From: Gammaproteobacteria bacterium
Lineage (GTDB): Bacteria > Pseudomonadota > Gammaproteobacteria > S012-40
Direction of reading: 5' to 3'
Assembly (NCBI GenBank): GCA_029883265.1
Contig: JAOUJM010000019.1
Span: forward strand, 1 to 39,016
DNA length: 39,016 nt
This document shows positions 26,461 through 35,849 of the stretch, piece by piece (position 1 is the stretch's first letter; each line of letters begins with the position of its first letter). Below the pieces are notes generated by a model, which was not told the DNA's origin, ran no database searches, and saw only the letters and a program-made list of their open reading frames with translations. The translations under genes were made by a program, and so were the position numbers.

Positions 26461-29400
26461 TTGTATTTAGTCGCAGCTATTTTCCTAATTTTTTCCGGCA
26501 TTGCTGCACTCACCTACCAAGTTACTTGGGTTCGATTGCTAGGGCTGAGCATGGGCTCTACCAGTGCTTCGATTAGCACTGTGCTAGCAGCATTTTTCAT
26601 GGGCATGGCCTTGGGTAGCTTTATGGCTGAGCGCATGACGCGTAACCGCATTCATAGTTTTCGCCTTTATATCGCTTTAGAAATAATTATCGCGCTTAGT
26701 GGATTGGCACTATTGCCCATTTTGTTAAATTTGCCCGAGCTACTAGCGTCATCACCCGCGTTAGGTCAACACCTGGGTTATAAGTTTTTTACAGCTATGG
26801 CTTTACTCGCGATTCCCACTATTTGCATGGGTGCCACATTCCCAGTCATGGCGTCGATTCTGGTTCGTAAAGAAAATGAAGTGGGTTTGCGAATTAGCCA
26901 GCTCTATAGTCTAAATACGTTTGGCGCAGTTCTCGGTGCTTTGTTTGCCGGATTTTGGTTTATCCCCAGCGTGGGCCTTGATGGCGCCATTTATATTGCC
27001 GTGGCATTAAATCTTTTCGTTGCTACATTGGCCATGCTTTTCAATCGGCGCATTAGTTTACCGCCACTTGAAACCGAACTGAGCACGCCCTATAACCCAA
27101 CCGAAAAGGCCTTACTCGGCACGCCCGAGCATCGCACCCTTGCCCTAATCGTTTTATTCGTTACTGGCTTCGCCAGTATCGCCACAGAAGTGGCTTGGAC
27201 CAAATATTTATCCATATTCACCGGCACTACCATTTATGGATTTGCCGCCATTCTCGGAATATTTCTTATCGGTATCGCTGCGGGTTCCTGGGCAATTAAA
27301 AACCGACTCGAAAGCATACAGCATCCCGCCCGCTGGTTGGCCTATGGTTTATTGCTTGTTGGTCTATTGCTAATACTAACGCGCGCCGGACTTAATATGG
27401 TGCCTGCAATTTACGAAGGAATAAACCACTTGGGCGGTCCTGGTTGGATTAAACAGTGGCTGAAATACTTTTTAGTTTTTATTTTATTATTCCCAGCGAC
27501 GTTTGTTTTTGGCGCACTGTTTCCCATTAACTTAAAACTTTATTGTGGTGATTTACATGGCGTGCGCACACGTGTAGGAAAAGCCTATGCGATAAACACA
27601 TTAGCCGCCATCGCTGGCTCAATCACTGCGGGTTTTTGGCTAATCCCACAATATGGCACCAATACTTTGCTCAATCTGATGGCCGGATTAGTCATACTAA
27701 CGCCTGTTTTATTTTTATTTCGTTCACAAGCCTTAATTCGCATCAAACCACTTGCGGCGAGTTTGTTATTTCTTGCTTTATTGCATTGGTTAATTCCCAA
27801 TCTAGACTACCAACGTTTAATTACCTCAGTTGGCTACAAATTTGATGTAGATGTGTTATCCGGCAAAGCGCCTAATTATTTATTTCTCAAAGAAGGTAAA
27901 GTGAGCGTCATCAGTTTAGTGACCTATGATGAACGCTACGCCAAAGTGCAAGCCAATGGATTGAATGAATCCATTATCGATATGCAAAACCCGAACAATG
28001 CCTTAGTCGTCGAATCATTATTAGCCTATATGCCTTATTTCTTACACCCTAAGCCAGAATCTGCATTTGTTGTTGGCTATGGTGGCGGCATAACCACTCG
28101 AGCCTTGACTCATACCAATTTAGCATCGATTCGTGTTGTTGAGCTAGAGGAAGCCGTGATAGAAGCCAGTCGTGTTATAGAGAATGGACCTGCGTTAGCG
28201 CTAAATGATCCTCGAGTCAATTTACAAATCAATGACGCCCGTAATACCTTGCTCGTCGAGGATAATCAGTATGACATTATTGCAGCACAAGCATCACACC
28301 CATGGCTTGCCGGTGCTTCAAATGTATTTACTCAAGAGTTTTTCCAACTGGTGCATTCGCGTTTAAACGATGATGGTATTTATTCACAATGGGTGAATCT
28401 ATTTCGCATGGACGTAACAACCTTACGATCATTACTCAAAGCATTTTACAATGTCTTTCCTCACGGCTTAACTATGGCGAATCTTGAGCAAGGTGATTTT
28501 TTAATGATTGGCTCCAAGCAAGCACTGAGCTTGAACTATGAGCAAATTGCTCAGCGTATGCAAGCACCTGCGATTAAACCCGTATTGGATCGTTTCCTCA
28601 TTAACAAACCGCGAGACCTGCTGTGGTTTTTTGCCTTGTCGCGTGATGAAGCAGTTGCGGCTGCTGGCGATGCAACCGCGAATCGCGACACTAATATTCT
28701 TTCTGAAGTTCGCTTATCAAAAATTATTGATAACCCGGTTGGTGATGAAAATCCTTATTTATACCTGCAATCTCAGTTTCAATTTGATCTTGTTGGCTAT
28801 CTAGAACCACAACAAGCCAAACAACAATTATGGGAAGCTGCAGAATTTTATTTATATTGGAACACACCCGTTACCGCAGAAAAAATTATCATTCAATTAA
28901 AAAAAATCGACCCAGACTGGGGCGAAGCTTTGCTACATCATTATCTTGCCTGGCAACTCAATTATGAAGCCGCCACTGAATTATATCTATCGCGTAATCA
29001 TTGGTTGGACCAAGCACATATTCAACAAATGCAAATCTATCTCGAACAAGAACAAACCGAGAATGCTCAAAAAAGTCTAGCACGAATCCAAGAAACTCAA
29101 GTACGCCAACAAGCACAGGCAATGCTAGCGTATTACACGGGCGCCAACAGCAAGCTCCAAGTCATCGAGCAACAAACACAATGGTTAGCGCTATTGGCTT
29201 CACGTGAAAATATAAAACAAGCTAGATTTGATTCGGCTTATTATCAAGACATGTTAAACCACGATGTACATACGCTACGCAGCTTGATTGAATATAGCAG
29301 TGCGAATAATCAATTGGCTGAATTTAACCAGTGGACCAACGCATTAAACAATTTATACGAGCAACAAGCTGAGCGTTATAAAAGCTTGGCCGATACCGCA

Positions 29401-29550
29401 CTGACGCAAGAGCAGATCAGTTGGGCGCAACGTTTAATTCAACAGCTCGAATTGATCAATCCAAAGCTTGATGGATTATATTTTTTAAAACAACGACTGC
29501 ACAAACAGTTGGCTAAGAATAACCAGGCCCTGGCAGCAAAGGGCATCTAA
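26461..29550 (+). CDS. Membrane-fused spermidine-synthase-like protein with helical C-terminal domain
   Basis: 1029 residues. Residues 1 to about 460 contain a dozen or more hydrophobic helices in two halves, as in 'fused MFS/spermidine synthase' proteins (opening FSGIAALTYQVTW). A Rossmann methyltransferase-like domain follows at about 480-700, with VVGYGGG near 535 and VVELEEAVIEAS. The catalytic-loop region reads AQASHPWLAG, so the aspartate of true aminopropyltransferases is absent and polyamine synthesis is doubtful. The last ~230 residues are glutamine-rich helical, TPR-like in appearance. The start is TTG at 26461, strongly supported by GGGGAGGTAACAT directly upstream. pgl follows 36 nt behind. 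The function is not established; transport or modification of a small substrate is conceivable. Confidence 0.8.
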   Translation: MYLVAAIFLIFSGIAALTYQVTWVRLLGLSMGSTSASISTVLAAFFMGMALGSFMAERMTRNRIHSFRLYIALEIIIALSGLALLPILLNLPELLASSPALGQHLGYKFFTAMALLAIPTICMGATFPVMASILVRKENEVGLRISQLYSLNTFGAVLGALFAGFWFIPSVGLDGAIYIAVALNLFVATLAMLFNRRISLPPLETELSTPYNPTEKALLGTPEHRTLALIVLFVTGFASIATEVAWTKYLSIFTGTTIYGFAAILGIFLIGIAAGSWAIKNRLESIQHPARWLAYGLLLVGLLLILTRAGLNMVPAIYEGINHLGGPGWIKQWLKYFLVFILLFPATFVFGALFPINLKLYCGDLHGVRTRVGKAYAINTLAAIAGSITAGFWLIPQYGTNTLLNLMAGLVILTPVLFLFRSQALIRIKPLAASLLFLALLHWLIPNLDYQRLITSVGYKFDVDVLSGKAPNYLFLKEGKVSVISLVTYDERYAKVQANGLNESIIDMQNPNNALVVESLLAYMPYFLHPKPESAFVVGYGGGITTRALTHTNLASIRVVELEEAVIEASRVIENGPALALNDPRVNLQINDARNTLLVEDNQYDIIAAQASHPWLAGASNVFTQEFFQLVHSRLNDDGIYSQWVNLFRMDVTTLRSLLKAFYNVFPHGLTMANLEQGDFLMIGSKQALSLNYEQIAQRMQAPAIKPVLDRFLINKPRDLLWFFALSRDEAVAAAGDATANRDTNILSEVRLSKIIDNPVGDENPYLYLQSQFQFDLVGYLEPQQAKQQLWEAAEFYLYWNTPVTAEKIIIQLKKIDPDWGEALLHHYLAWQLNYEAATELYLSRNHWLDQAHIQQMQIYLEQEQTENAQKSLARIQETQVRQQAQAMLAYYTGANSKLQVIEQQTQWLALLASRENIKQARFDSAYYQDMLNHDVHTLRSLIEYSSANNQLAEFNQWTNALNNLYEQQAERYKSLADTALTQEQISWAQRLIQQLELINPKLDGLYFLKQRLHKQLAKNNQALAAKGI

Positions 29551-29586
29551 CTTGCACAATAATTGATTTTGCTTGGACAGGATGTA

Positions 29587-30327
29587 ATGCAAGCCCAATT
29601 AACTATTTTCTCCAGTGATAAGGCATTAGTCGAAGCAGTTGCCTCACGCATGATTCAGCTAATACAGCAAGCACATGCCGAGCAGCGCCAATGTAATATT
29701 GCATTATCCGGTGGCAGCACACCCAAACGTTTATATGAATATTTACGCCAACGTGCACATAACAACGACATCCCATGGGAACATGCACATTTTTTTCTTG
29801 GCGATGAGCGATATGTACCAAATGATCACCCCGATAGTAATTATGCGTTAGCACAACGCTATTTGTTTGATGACTTGCTTCAACATAAAAACAAGGTGGC
29901 AATCGAAGCCGTCGCCACTCATTTAAGTCCGCAACAAGCGGCGCAAGACTACAGTCAACGTTTAAGTTGTTTACCGCAGAAGAATCACTTACCGGTTTTT
30001 GATTTAATATTATTAGGCATTGGTGAAGACGGCCATACGGCGTCTTTGTTCCCTGACACAAACGCACTTAAAGAAACCGAACACGGATTTGTTGCTAACT
30101 ACGTGGATAAATTAAAGTGCTGGCGGCTAAGCATAAGCATTCCCGTGATAAACCAAGCCAAACAGATTATTATATTAGCCTGCGGCGCAAGTAAACAAAC
30201 CATTCTCAAACAGGTTTTGGATGAAGCGAAAACTGATCCACAATACCCGGTCAATCATATTCAAGCCCAGGGACAATTCGAATGTTTTGCCGATAAAGAA
30301 GCAGCGAGGTTAATTGATGGCAAATAA
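29587..30327 (+). CDS. pgl: 6-phosphogluconolactonase
   Basis: 246 residues from ATG 29587, preferred because CAGGA lies at proper spacing; a TTG at 29563 would add eight residues. The family motifs are plain: NIALSGGSTPKRLYE (about 37-51), FFLGDERYVP (about 69-78) and GIGEDGHTASLFP (about 143). The enzyme hydrolyses 6-phosphogluconolactone to 6-phosphogluconate in the oxidative pentose phosphate or Entner-Doudoroff pathways, in the cytoplasm. Its 3' end overlaps glk by 11 bp, so the two are cotranscribed. zwf, edd and eda, frequent partners, are not in the window. Confidence 0.94.
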   Translation: MQAQLTIFSSDKALVEAVASRMIQLIQQAHAEQRQCNIALSGGSTPKRLYEYLRQRAHNNDIPWEHAHFFLGDERYVPNDHPDSNYALAQRYLFDDLLQHKNKVAIEAVATHLSPQQAAQDYSQRLSCLPQKNHLPVFDLILLGIGEDGHTASLFPDTNALKETEHGFVANYVDKLKCWRLSISIPVINQAKQIIILACGASKQTILKQVLDEAKTDPQYPVNHIQAQGQFECFADKEAARLIDGK

Positions 30328-31285
30328 TATATTATTGGCGGCGGATATTGGTGGTACTCGTAGTCGTTTGCTATTAGCCAAATTCAATGGCAAAACCTTC
30401 AACACCCTTAAACAACAAGAATATCCCAGCGCTGACTTTTCCAACTTAGGGCCGGTTATTCAGTTATTTCTCGCGGACAGCCCCAACCCTACGCGTGCCT
30501 GTTTTGCAATCGCAGGCCCTGTGCACACCTCCGCAGACGGAGAGCAAACTGCACAAGTCACAAATTTACCATGGCGAATCGATAGCCGTGAATTAAAAGC
30601 CCAATTAAAAATAAAACAACTATGCATCACCAATGATTTCACTGCAATTGCACATAGCATTGCACTATTAGAGGCAAAAGATCTTCGAGTGTTGCAAGCC
30701 GGACAAAAAATTACACCAGGCATGATAGCCATCATCGGTGCAGGCACTGGTTTAGGCTGTGCTTATGCTTATCAGGATAGCGATGAGATTAACCCATTCA
30801 ACTCTGAAGGTGGACACGTAGATTTTGCGCCAACGACTGAGAAACAAATCGAGTTATTGCATTTTCTATACAAACAACATGAGCATGTTTCATTGGAACG
30901 CGTATTATCAGGACAAGGTCTTGAAAACATTTATCGCTTCCTAGGCCGCCAATACGATATTATTCCGAAAAATATGCACGCTGCGAAAATTACAGAAGCC
31001 GCAACTGCACGCCAAACCTTGGCCATGGATAGTATTCGTTTATTTATGCAAATTTATGGAGCATCTGCAGGGAATATGGCCTTAAACTTGCTGCCCACCG
31101 CCGGACTTTATATCGCTGGGGGTATTGCGCCACGTCTGCTAAACTGGTTCAATGAAGGTGAATTTATGCAAGCATTTTTAGCAAAAGGCCGTATGCGAGA
31201 AGAATTGAGCCGTATTCCCGTTACAATTATTTGCAACACACAAAGTGGTTTGCTGGGCGCCTTAAACCTAGCGAGTAAATTATGA
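30317..31285 (+). CDS. glk: Glucokinase (Glk family)
   Basis: 322 residues from ATG 30317 (GAGG 8 nt upstream); a TTG one codon earlier is also in frame. It phosphorylates glucose with ATP to glucose 6-phosphate. The N-terminal phosphate-binding motif ADIGGTRSR (D10-T14), NDFTAIAHS with the catalytic aspartate around residue 98, IGAGTGLGCAY and SEGGHVDFAP identify the PF02685 glucokinase family rather than ROK kinases. With pgl immediately upstream it provides sugar-phosphate entry steps. Its last 4 bp overlap apaG (ATGA). Confidence 0.93.
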   Translation: MANNILLAADIGGTRSRLLLAKFNGKTFNTLKQQEYPSADFSNLGPVIQLFLADSPNPTRACFAIAGPVHTSADGEQTAQVTNLPWRIDSRELKAQLKIKQLCITNDFTAIAHSIALLEAKDLRVLQAGQKITPGMIAIIGAGTGLGCAYAYQDSDEINPFNSEGGHVDFAPTTEKQIELLHFLYKQHEHVSLERVLSGQGLENIYRFLGRQYDIIPKNMHAAKITEAATARQTLAMDSIRLFMQIYGASAGNMALNLLPTAGLYIAGGIAPRLLNWFNEGEFMQAFLAKGRMREELSRIPVTIICNTQSGLLGALNLASKL

Positions 31286-31689
31286 GTACTGAAGAGCAAA
31301 GTCTAAACACACAAGATAGCGTTTATTTAATACGTGTCGAGGTTAAAACTTCATTTATTGAAGAACAATCAGCGCCTGAACTCAATCGTTATGTGTTCGC
31401 TTATACCATCACCATCATAAATGAAGGAAATATAGCCGCTCGCTTGATAACCCGTCATTGGACCATTACTGACGCATTAGGCAATGTACAGGAGGTCCGA
31501 GGCGTTGGCGTTGTTGGTGAACAGCCGTTCCTTAAACCCGGCGAATCATTTCAATACACCAGTGGCACAGTTTTGGAAACACCCGTGGGTAGCATGGAAG
31601 GCACTTACCAAATGATCGCCGATGATGAAACTGAATTTGCGGCTACGGTTCCCGCTTTTACCTTGTCGATTCCACACGCTTTACATTAA
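31282..31689 (+). CDS. apaG: ApaG domain protein
   Basis: 135 residues, slightly longer than the ~125 of E. coli ApaG. It is a single beta-sandwich ApaG domain with FAYTITIINEG, RHWTITDALG, VRGVGVVGEQPFLKPGESF and YTSGTVLETPVGSMEGTYQM. The family is named for a cobalt/magnesium-resistance phenotype, and its biochemical role is not settled. In many Gammaproteobacteria apaG lies with ksgA and apaH; here it instead overlaps the end of glk by ATGA, so it is likely translated from the pgl-glk transcript. Confidence 0.93.
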   Translation: MSTEEQSLNTQDSVYLIRVEVKTSFIEEQSAPELNRYVFAYTITIINEGNIAARLITRHWTITDALGNVQEVRGVGVVGEQPFLKPGESFQYTSGTVLETPVGSMEGTYQMIADDETEFAATVPAFTLSIPHALH

Positions 31690-31715
31690 ATATAACTAAA
31701 TTATTTTTTACCTCA

Positions 31716-32600
31716 ATGGAAACCATACTCGAAGTCAAAGACTTAGTCCGGCATTTTGGAAAACTAACCGCTGTTAACAATGTTAGTTTTAAGATTCCGC
31801 GCGGTGTTTGTTTTGGACTGTTAGGCCCCAATGGCGCAGGAAAAACCACCACGGTAGAAATCATGGAAGGCATCCAGGCTCCGTCTGCTGGACAAGTACT
31901 TTATAAAAATCATCCACTGGATCAACAATTCCGCCAAGAGGCGGGCATTCAATTTCAATCCACCGCCTTACAAGAATTCCTTACCGTGCAGGACACTTTA
32001 AACTTGTTTGGCAATCTTTATCAAAAGACCATCCCCCAACAAGAGCTGATTGAACTCTGTTCCTTAGGTGATTTTCTTGATCGTTATACTCATAAACTTT
32101 CTGGTGGCCAACGACAGCGCGTTTTATTAGCCATTGCATTGATCAATGATCCCGAAATTATTTTTTTAGATGAACCCACCACTGGTTTAGATCCACAAGC
32201 GCGACGTAATTTCTGGCAACTGATTGAACTGGTTAAGTCCCGAGACAAAACCATTGTGCTAACCACCCACTATATGGAAGAAGCTGAAACCTTATGCGAT
32301 ATTATTGCAATTATGGACAAAGGCAAAGTTATTTCACAAGGTACGCCTAGAGACTTGTTACAAGCGCATTTTGCCGACACAGTGATACAATTACCCAAGG
32401 ACATTGATGAGCAAATCTTGCATGAAATGCAACTTAGCTTTTATGTGCGAAATAGCCACTATGACATCCAGAGCGAAAATATTGAACACACCATTCAAAC
32501 CTTATTGACACATAAGATTCCACTGCAACAAATGCAAATCCGTGCCTGGAATTTAGAAGATTTGTTTTTATCACTCACCGGTAGCGAGTTACGAGTTTAA
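31716..32600 (+). CDS. ABC transporter ATP-binding protein
   Basis: 294 residues. It has Walker A GPNGAGKTT (37-45), a Q-loop region (IQFQSTA), the signature LSGGQRQRV, Walker B with IIFLDEPTTGLDP, and the H-loop TTHYMEEAE. The C-terminal ~70 residues are the extra domain typical of ABC-2-type exporter ATPases. It pairs with the permease that starts 2 nt after its stop. The gene begins 26 nt after apaG with no obvious Shine-Dalgarno. The substrate is unknown; members of this group export drugs, lipids or polysaccharide precursors. Confidence 0.93.
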   Translation: METILEVKDLVRHFGKLTAVNNVSFKIPRGVCFGLLGPNGAGKTTTVEIMEGIQAPSAGQVLYKNHPLDQQFRQEAGIQFQSTALQEFLTVQDTLNLFGNLYQKTIPQQELIELCSLGDFLDRYTHKLSGGQRQRVLLAIALINDPEIIFLDEPTTGLDPQARRNFWQLIELVKSRDKTIVLTTHYMEEAETLCDIIAIMDKGKVISQGTPRDLLQAHFADTVIQLPKDIDEQILHEMQLSFYVRNSHYDIQSENIEHTIQTLLTHKIPLQQMQIRAWNLEDLFLSLTGSELRV

Positions 32601-32602
32601 TC

Positions 32603-33610
32603 ATGCAAGCATTTATCGCCATTTTTCTAGCGAGAAATAAAGAGTTTTTGCGGGATCGTTCCTCACTCAGTTGGAATATTGCGTTTCCGATTTTATTAGT
32701 CTTTGGCTTTTCAATTATTTTTTCCGACGACAACAATTTACTCTACAAAGTCGGTGTGATCGGTACGCAGCAACAACTAACGACAGTGCTGCCAAATTTT
32801 GCGCAAACCCAGCATATTCAATTTGTCGAATTCACTGATACGCAACAAGCGCAAGACCGGGTTCGTAAACACCAGCTTGACTTAGTCATTCAAACACACC
32901 CACAAGCCGTGTATTGGATCAATAGCAGTTCTCCCAAAGGCTATTTGCTCGAACGTATTCTCTGGGGCAGCGGTGGCCAAGACTTCGCACAACAAACCGT
33001 TGAAGGCAAAGAAATTCGTTATGTTGACTGGGTGCTACCTGGCATACTCGCCATGAATATGATGTTCTCGTGTTTATTTGGTGTAGGCTATGTCATTGTG
33101 CGTTATCGTAAAAACGGCTATCTCAAACGTTTAAAAGCGACACCACTATCCGCCGTGCAATTTTTATTAGCACAAATGGCATCCCGTCTCATATTAATTC
33201 AAGCAATCACTGTTTTTGTTTATGTCGGGTGTGATTTATTTATCGACTTTCACATGATTGGCTCTTACTGGCTTCTATTTTTTGTATCAACACTAGGCTC
33301 GATTTGTTTAATCAATATGGGTTTGCTTGTCGCTGCACGTTTACGTAGTGAAGAACTGGCGGGCGGTATGCTCAACTTATTCTCCTGGCCCATGATGTTA
33401 TTGTCCGGTGTGTGGTTTTCTCTGGAAGGCAGCCCCGAATGGGTTATTGCGCTAGCTCAAATTTTACCACTGACCCATTTAGTTGAAGGCGCACGTGCGA
33501 TTATGACCGAAGGCGCAGGCATCACCCAAATATTTCCAGAATTATTAGCGCTTAGCTTAATGAGCTTGCTATTTCTTATTATCGGCGCTCTAATTTTCCG
33601 TTGGGAATAA
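32603..33610 (+). CDS. ABC-2 type transporter permease
   Basis: 335 residues. It begins with NKEFLRDRSSLSWN and a membrane helix (about 24-42), then a periplasmic domain of about 100 residues, followed by five or six hydrophobic helices from about 145 to the end. This topology is that of ABC2_membrane permeases partnered with a separate ATPase. The spacing of 2 nt to the ATPase gene shows they form one exporter. The C-terminal part contains LPLTHLVEGARAIMTEG, a conserved feature of this family. The cargo cannot be inferred from sequence. Confidence 0.9.
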   Translation: MQAFIAIFLARNKEFLRDRSSLSWNIAFPILLVFGFSIIFSDDNNLLYKVGVIGTQQQLTTVLPNFAQTQHIQFVEFTDTQQAQDRVRKHQLDLVIQTHPQAVYWINSSSPKGYLLERILWGSGGQDFAQQTVEGKEIRYVDWVLPGILAMNMMFSCLFGVGYVIVRYRKNGYLKRLKATPLSAVQFLLAQMASRLILIQAITVFVYVGCDLFIDFHMIGSYWLLFFVSTLGSICLINMGLLVAARLRSEELAGGMLNLFSWPMMLLSGVWFSLEGSPEWVIALAQILPLTHLVEGARAIMTEGAGITQIFPELLALSLMSLLFLIIGALIFRWE

Positions 33611-33718
33611 ACCAAGCGCTTCATATCCATTTATACTGCTGATTATCATTTATTTACTTCACTTTTGTAGCTGTGCGCTCGATAAATTGGCACGGGGACG
33701 CAGTAAACGGAAGAATCC

Positions 33719-35317
33719 ATGGTAACAAACGATGAATTGCTGGCTCGAGTTGAAGAGCTGAACGCGATCGGCATTTCCTTATCCGCGGAACAAAACCGCG
33801 AGAAAATGCTGGAGCGTATTCTTATTGGCGCAAAAAAAATCACCAATGCCGATGGGGGAACACTTTACCTGGTTAAAGATAATCACTTGCATTTTGAAAT
33901 TATGCGCACCGCATCCTTAAACATAACAAAAGGTGGTACCACGGGTGAAGCTATTACCTTAAAACCTGTGCAACTTTATAATGAAAACCAAGTGCCTAAT
34001 ACCTCGTCAGTTGCAACGTTTGCTGCTATTAGCGGACTCACGGTTAATATTGCCGATGCCTATGATCATACCGGCGAATTCGATTTTTCCGGCACCAAGG
34101 CATACGATGAACAAACCGGCTATCATTCCAAATCTTTTCTAACAGTACCCATGAAAAATCATGAAAACCAAATCATAGGCGTACTGCAATTAATCAATGC
34201 GTTGGACCGAACTAGCAATGAAGTGATAAGTTTCAGTATGGAGGATCAGCAACTCGTCGAATCATTAGCCTCGCAAGCAGCCATCACATTAACCAATCAA
34301 TTACTCATTAGCGAATTACGCACACTCATTGAAAAATTCGTCGAAGTTATTGCTTTCACCATCGACGAAAAATCACCTTATACCGGTGGTCATTGCCGTC
34401 GTGTACCGGATATTGCCATGCGCATCGCTGAAGGTGTGAATGATTGTAATCATGGCCCACTAGCTGAGGTAAACTTCAGCGAAGAAGACCTTTATGAGCT
34501 AAAAATTGCAGCGTTATTGCACGACTGCGGCAAAATCACTACACCAGTGCATGTGGTCGACAAGTCCAGTAAGCTTGAAACCATTTACGACCGTATCGAA
34601 AATGTGCAGTTACGTTTTGAGCTAATTCGTAAAGAACGCGAACTTGCGCTATTAAAAATGCAAATCGCCGAGCAATCTGAATTCAAACCCAATGATCACG
34701 CGCAAAAACTCTATAAAGAAATGATGCAAAAACTGGATGGCGACCAAGAATTTTTAGCTCAAATGAATAAAGGCGCGGAATTTATGGAGGATGCCCATAA
34801 AGCACGGGTTCATGAAATTGGCTCCTATAGTTACCAACTACATACAGGTGAACATCGACCATTGCTCAATGCTGATGAAATTGAAAACCTGTGTGTTAAT
34901 CGTGGCACTTTGAATGACAAAGAACGCGAACTCATTAACAACCATGTTGTCACCAGTATTAATATGTTGGCGCAGCTACCCTTCCCTCGTTATTTACGAA
35001 ACGTACCAGAAATCGCAGGTTCTCATCACGAACATATGGACGGCAGTGGTTACCCACGCGGACTTACCGGTGAGCAAATGTCGGTACAAGCACGGATTAT
35101 GTGTATTGCAGATATTTTTGAAGCTTTAACCGCATCAGATCGTCCGTATAAAGTAGGAATGAAATTATCGATTGCCATGAAGATCATGCAGGATATGGTC
35201 GCATCCGGTCATCTTGATCCTGATTTATTCACTATGTTTGTCGAGCAAGGCATATTTTTGGAATATGCCAAACACAATCTAAAACCGGAACAAATAGACC
35301 AAAGAAAAGTTTCTTAA
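33719..35317 (+). CDS. GAF-HD-GYP c-di-GMP phosphodiesterase
   Basis: 532 residues, cytoplasmic, no membrane helix. A GAF domain (about 10-195) has the pattern NADGGTLYLV and FLTVPMKNHENQIIGVLQL. The HD-GYP domain follows with its metal ligands intact: H225 in GGHCRR, H268-D269 in LLHDCGK, H409, H436-H437 in HHEHMDGSGYP (GYP 444-446) and D465. It should hydrolyse c-di-GMP to GMP or pGpG. Between HD and GYP there is an extra helical, highly charged block of about 100 residues (about 281-392), longer than in most HD-GYP domains. GGAAGA precedes the ATG. It is monocistronic as far as can be seen. The GAF ligand is unknown. Confidence 0.92.
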   Translation: MVTNDELLARVEELNAIGISLSAEQNREKMLERILIGAKKITNADGGTLYLVKDNHLHFEIMRTASLNITKGGTTGEAITLKPVQLYNENQVPNTSSVATFAAISGLTVNIADAYDHTGEFDFSGTKAYDEQTGYHSKSFLTVPMKNHENQIIGVLQLINALDRTSNEVISFSMEDQQLVESLASQAAITLTNQLLISELRTLIEKFVEVIAFTIDEKSPYTGGHCRRVPDIAMRIAEGVNDCNHGPLAEVNFSEEDLYELKIAALLHDCGKITTPVHVVDKSSKLETIYDRIENVQLRFELIRKERELALLKMQIAEQSEFKPNDHAQKLYKEMMQKLDGDQEFLAQMNKGAEFMEDAHKARVHEIGSYSYQLHTGEHRPLLNADEIENLCVNRGTLNDKERELINNHVVTSINMLAQLPFPRYLRNVPEIAGSHHEHMDGSGYPRGLTGEQMSVQARIMCIADIFEALTASDRPYKVGMKLSIAMKIMQDMVASGHLDPDLFTMFVEQGIFLEYAKHNLKPEQIDQRKVS

Positions 35318-35334
35318 ATTTTCATAATGACTTC

Positions 35335-35364
35335 TTCGTCTGTTGCCAAACACAGACGAAATGT
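35335..35364 (+). terminator. Hairpin after the HD-GYP gene
   Basis: A perfect 9-bp inverted repeat TTCGTCTGT/ACAGACGAA (35335-35343/35352-35360) with an 8-nt loop lies 18 nt after the stop codon. The following ATGTTTTC is a weak T-tract, so it is a plausible but not strong intrinsic terminator. Confidence 0.6.
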
Positions 35365-35849
35365 TTTCAATTAACTCAGCTTGGAATAATAATTATCTTA
35401 ATTAACAATTACTTAACTAATGATTCAGGCTTGGCCTGGGACTTGCTGAAGCAGAATATAGGATGCGCCAGCTTGGGTTGCCCAACCCCTGATCACGCCC
35501 ATCCTTTGCATTGGGGCATAAGGGGTTGATCACATCCCCCCTCAGTTGACGACTCTTTGTGTCCTAGTGCTGTCTTATATAAATGATGCATTTAACCTTG
35601 AATATCCTCGGCGTAACAACTATCTTTTTCCCTATAACAATAAGTCTGTAACAGGACTTTTTCACGTGGGGTAGGGAAACTCTCATAACACAATCGCTTG
35701 TTCTACTGAGTATTGCGTTGTTTTATCCAACTAGATGTTCGGAAATCGCTAAATCATTAAGCGCATAATTCTGAGAATCCTCACCTAAAACATAGCAGCT
35801 GCAAAGTCAGCGTAGTTTCGTTCTCAAACGATTCGATGGGGAAGGGATA
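35365..35849. other. Structured 485-bp intergenic region
   Basis: No convincing ORF. Around 35475-35533 there are two mutually exclusive pairings: GGGTT/AACCC (35475-35479/35484-35488) and CAACCCCT/AGGGGTTG (35483-35490/35521-35528), the latter nesting GCCC/GGGC. The heptamer TGATCAC occurs as a direct repeat at 35490 and 35527. A small hairpin AAGTC/GACTT followed by T's lies at 35642-35662. The region may hold a small RNA or a leader for the PKD lipoprotein gene. It matches no RNA family I can name. Confidence 0.4.

Noticed and set aside
29603-30067. 154-codon minus-strand frame
   Set aside because: Lies wholly inside pgl on the other strand; composition reflects the antisense of a clear gene.
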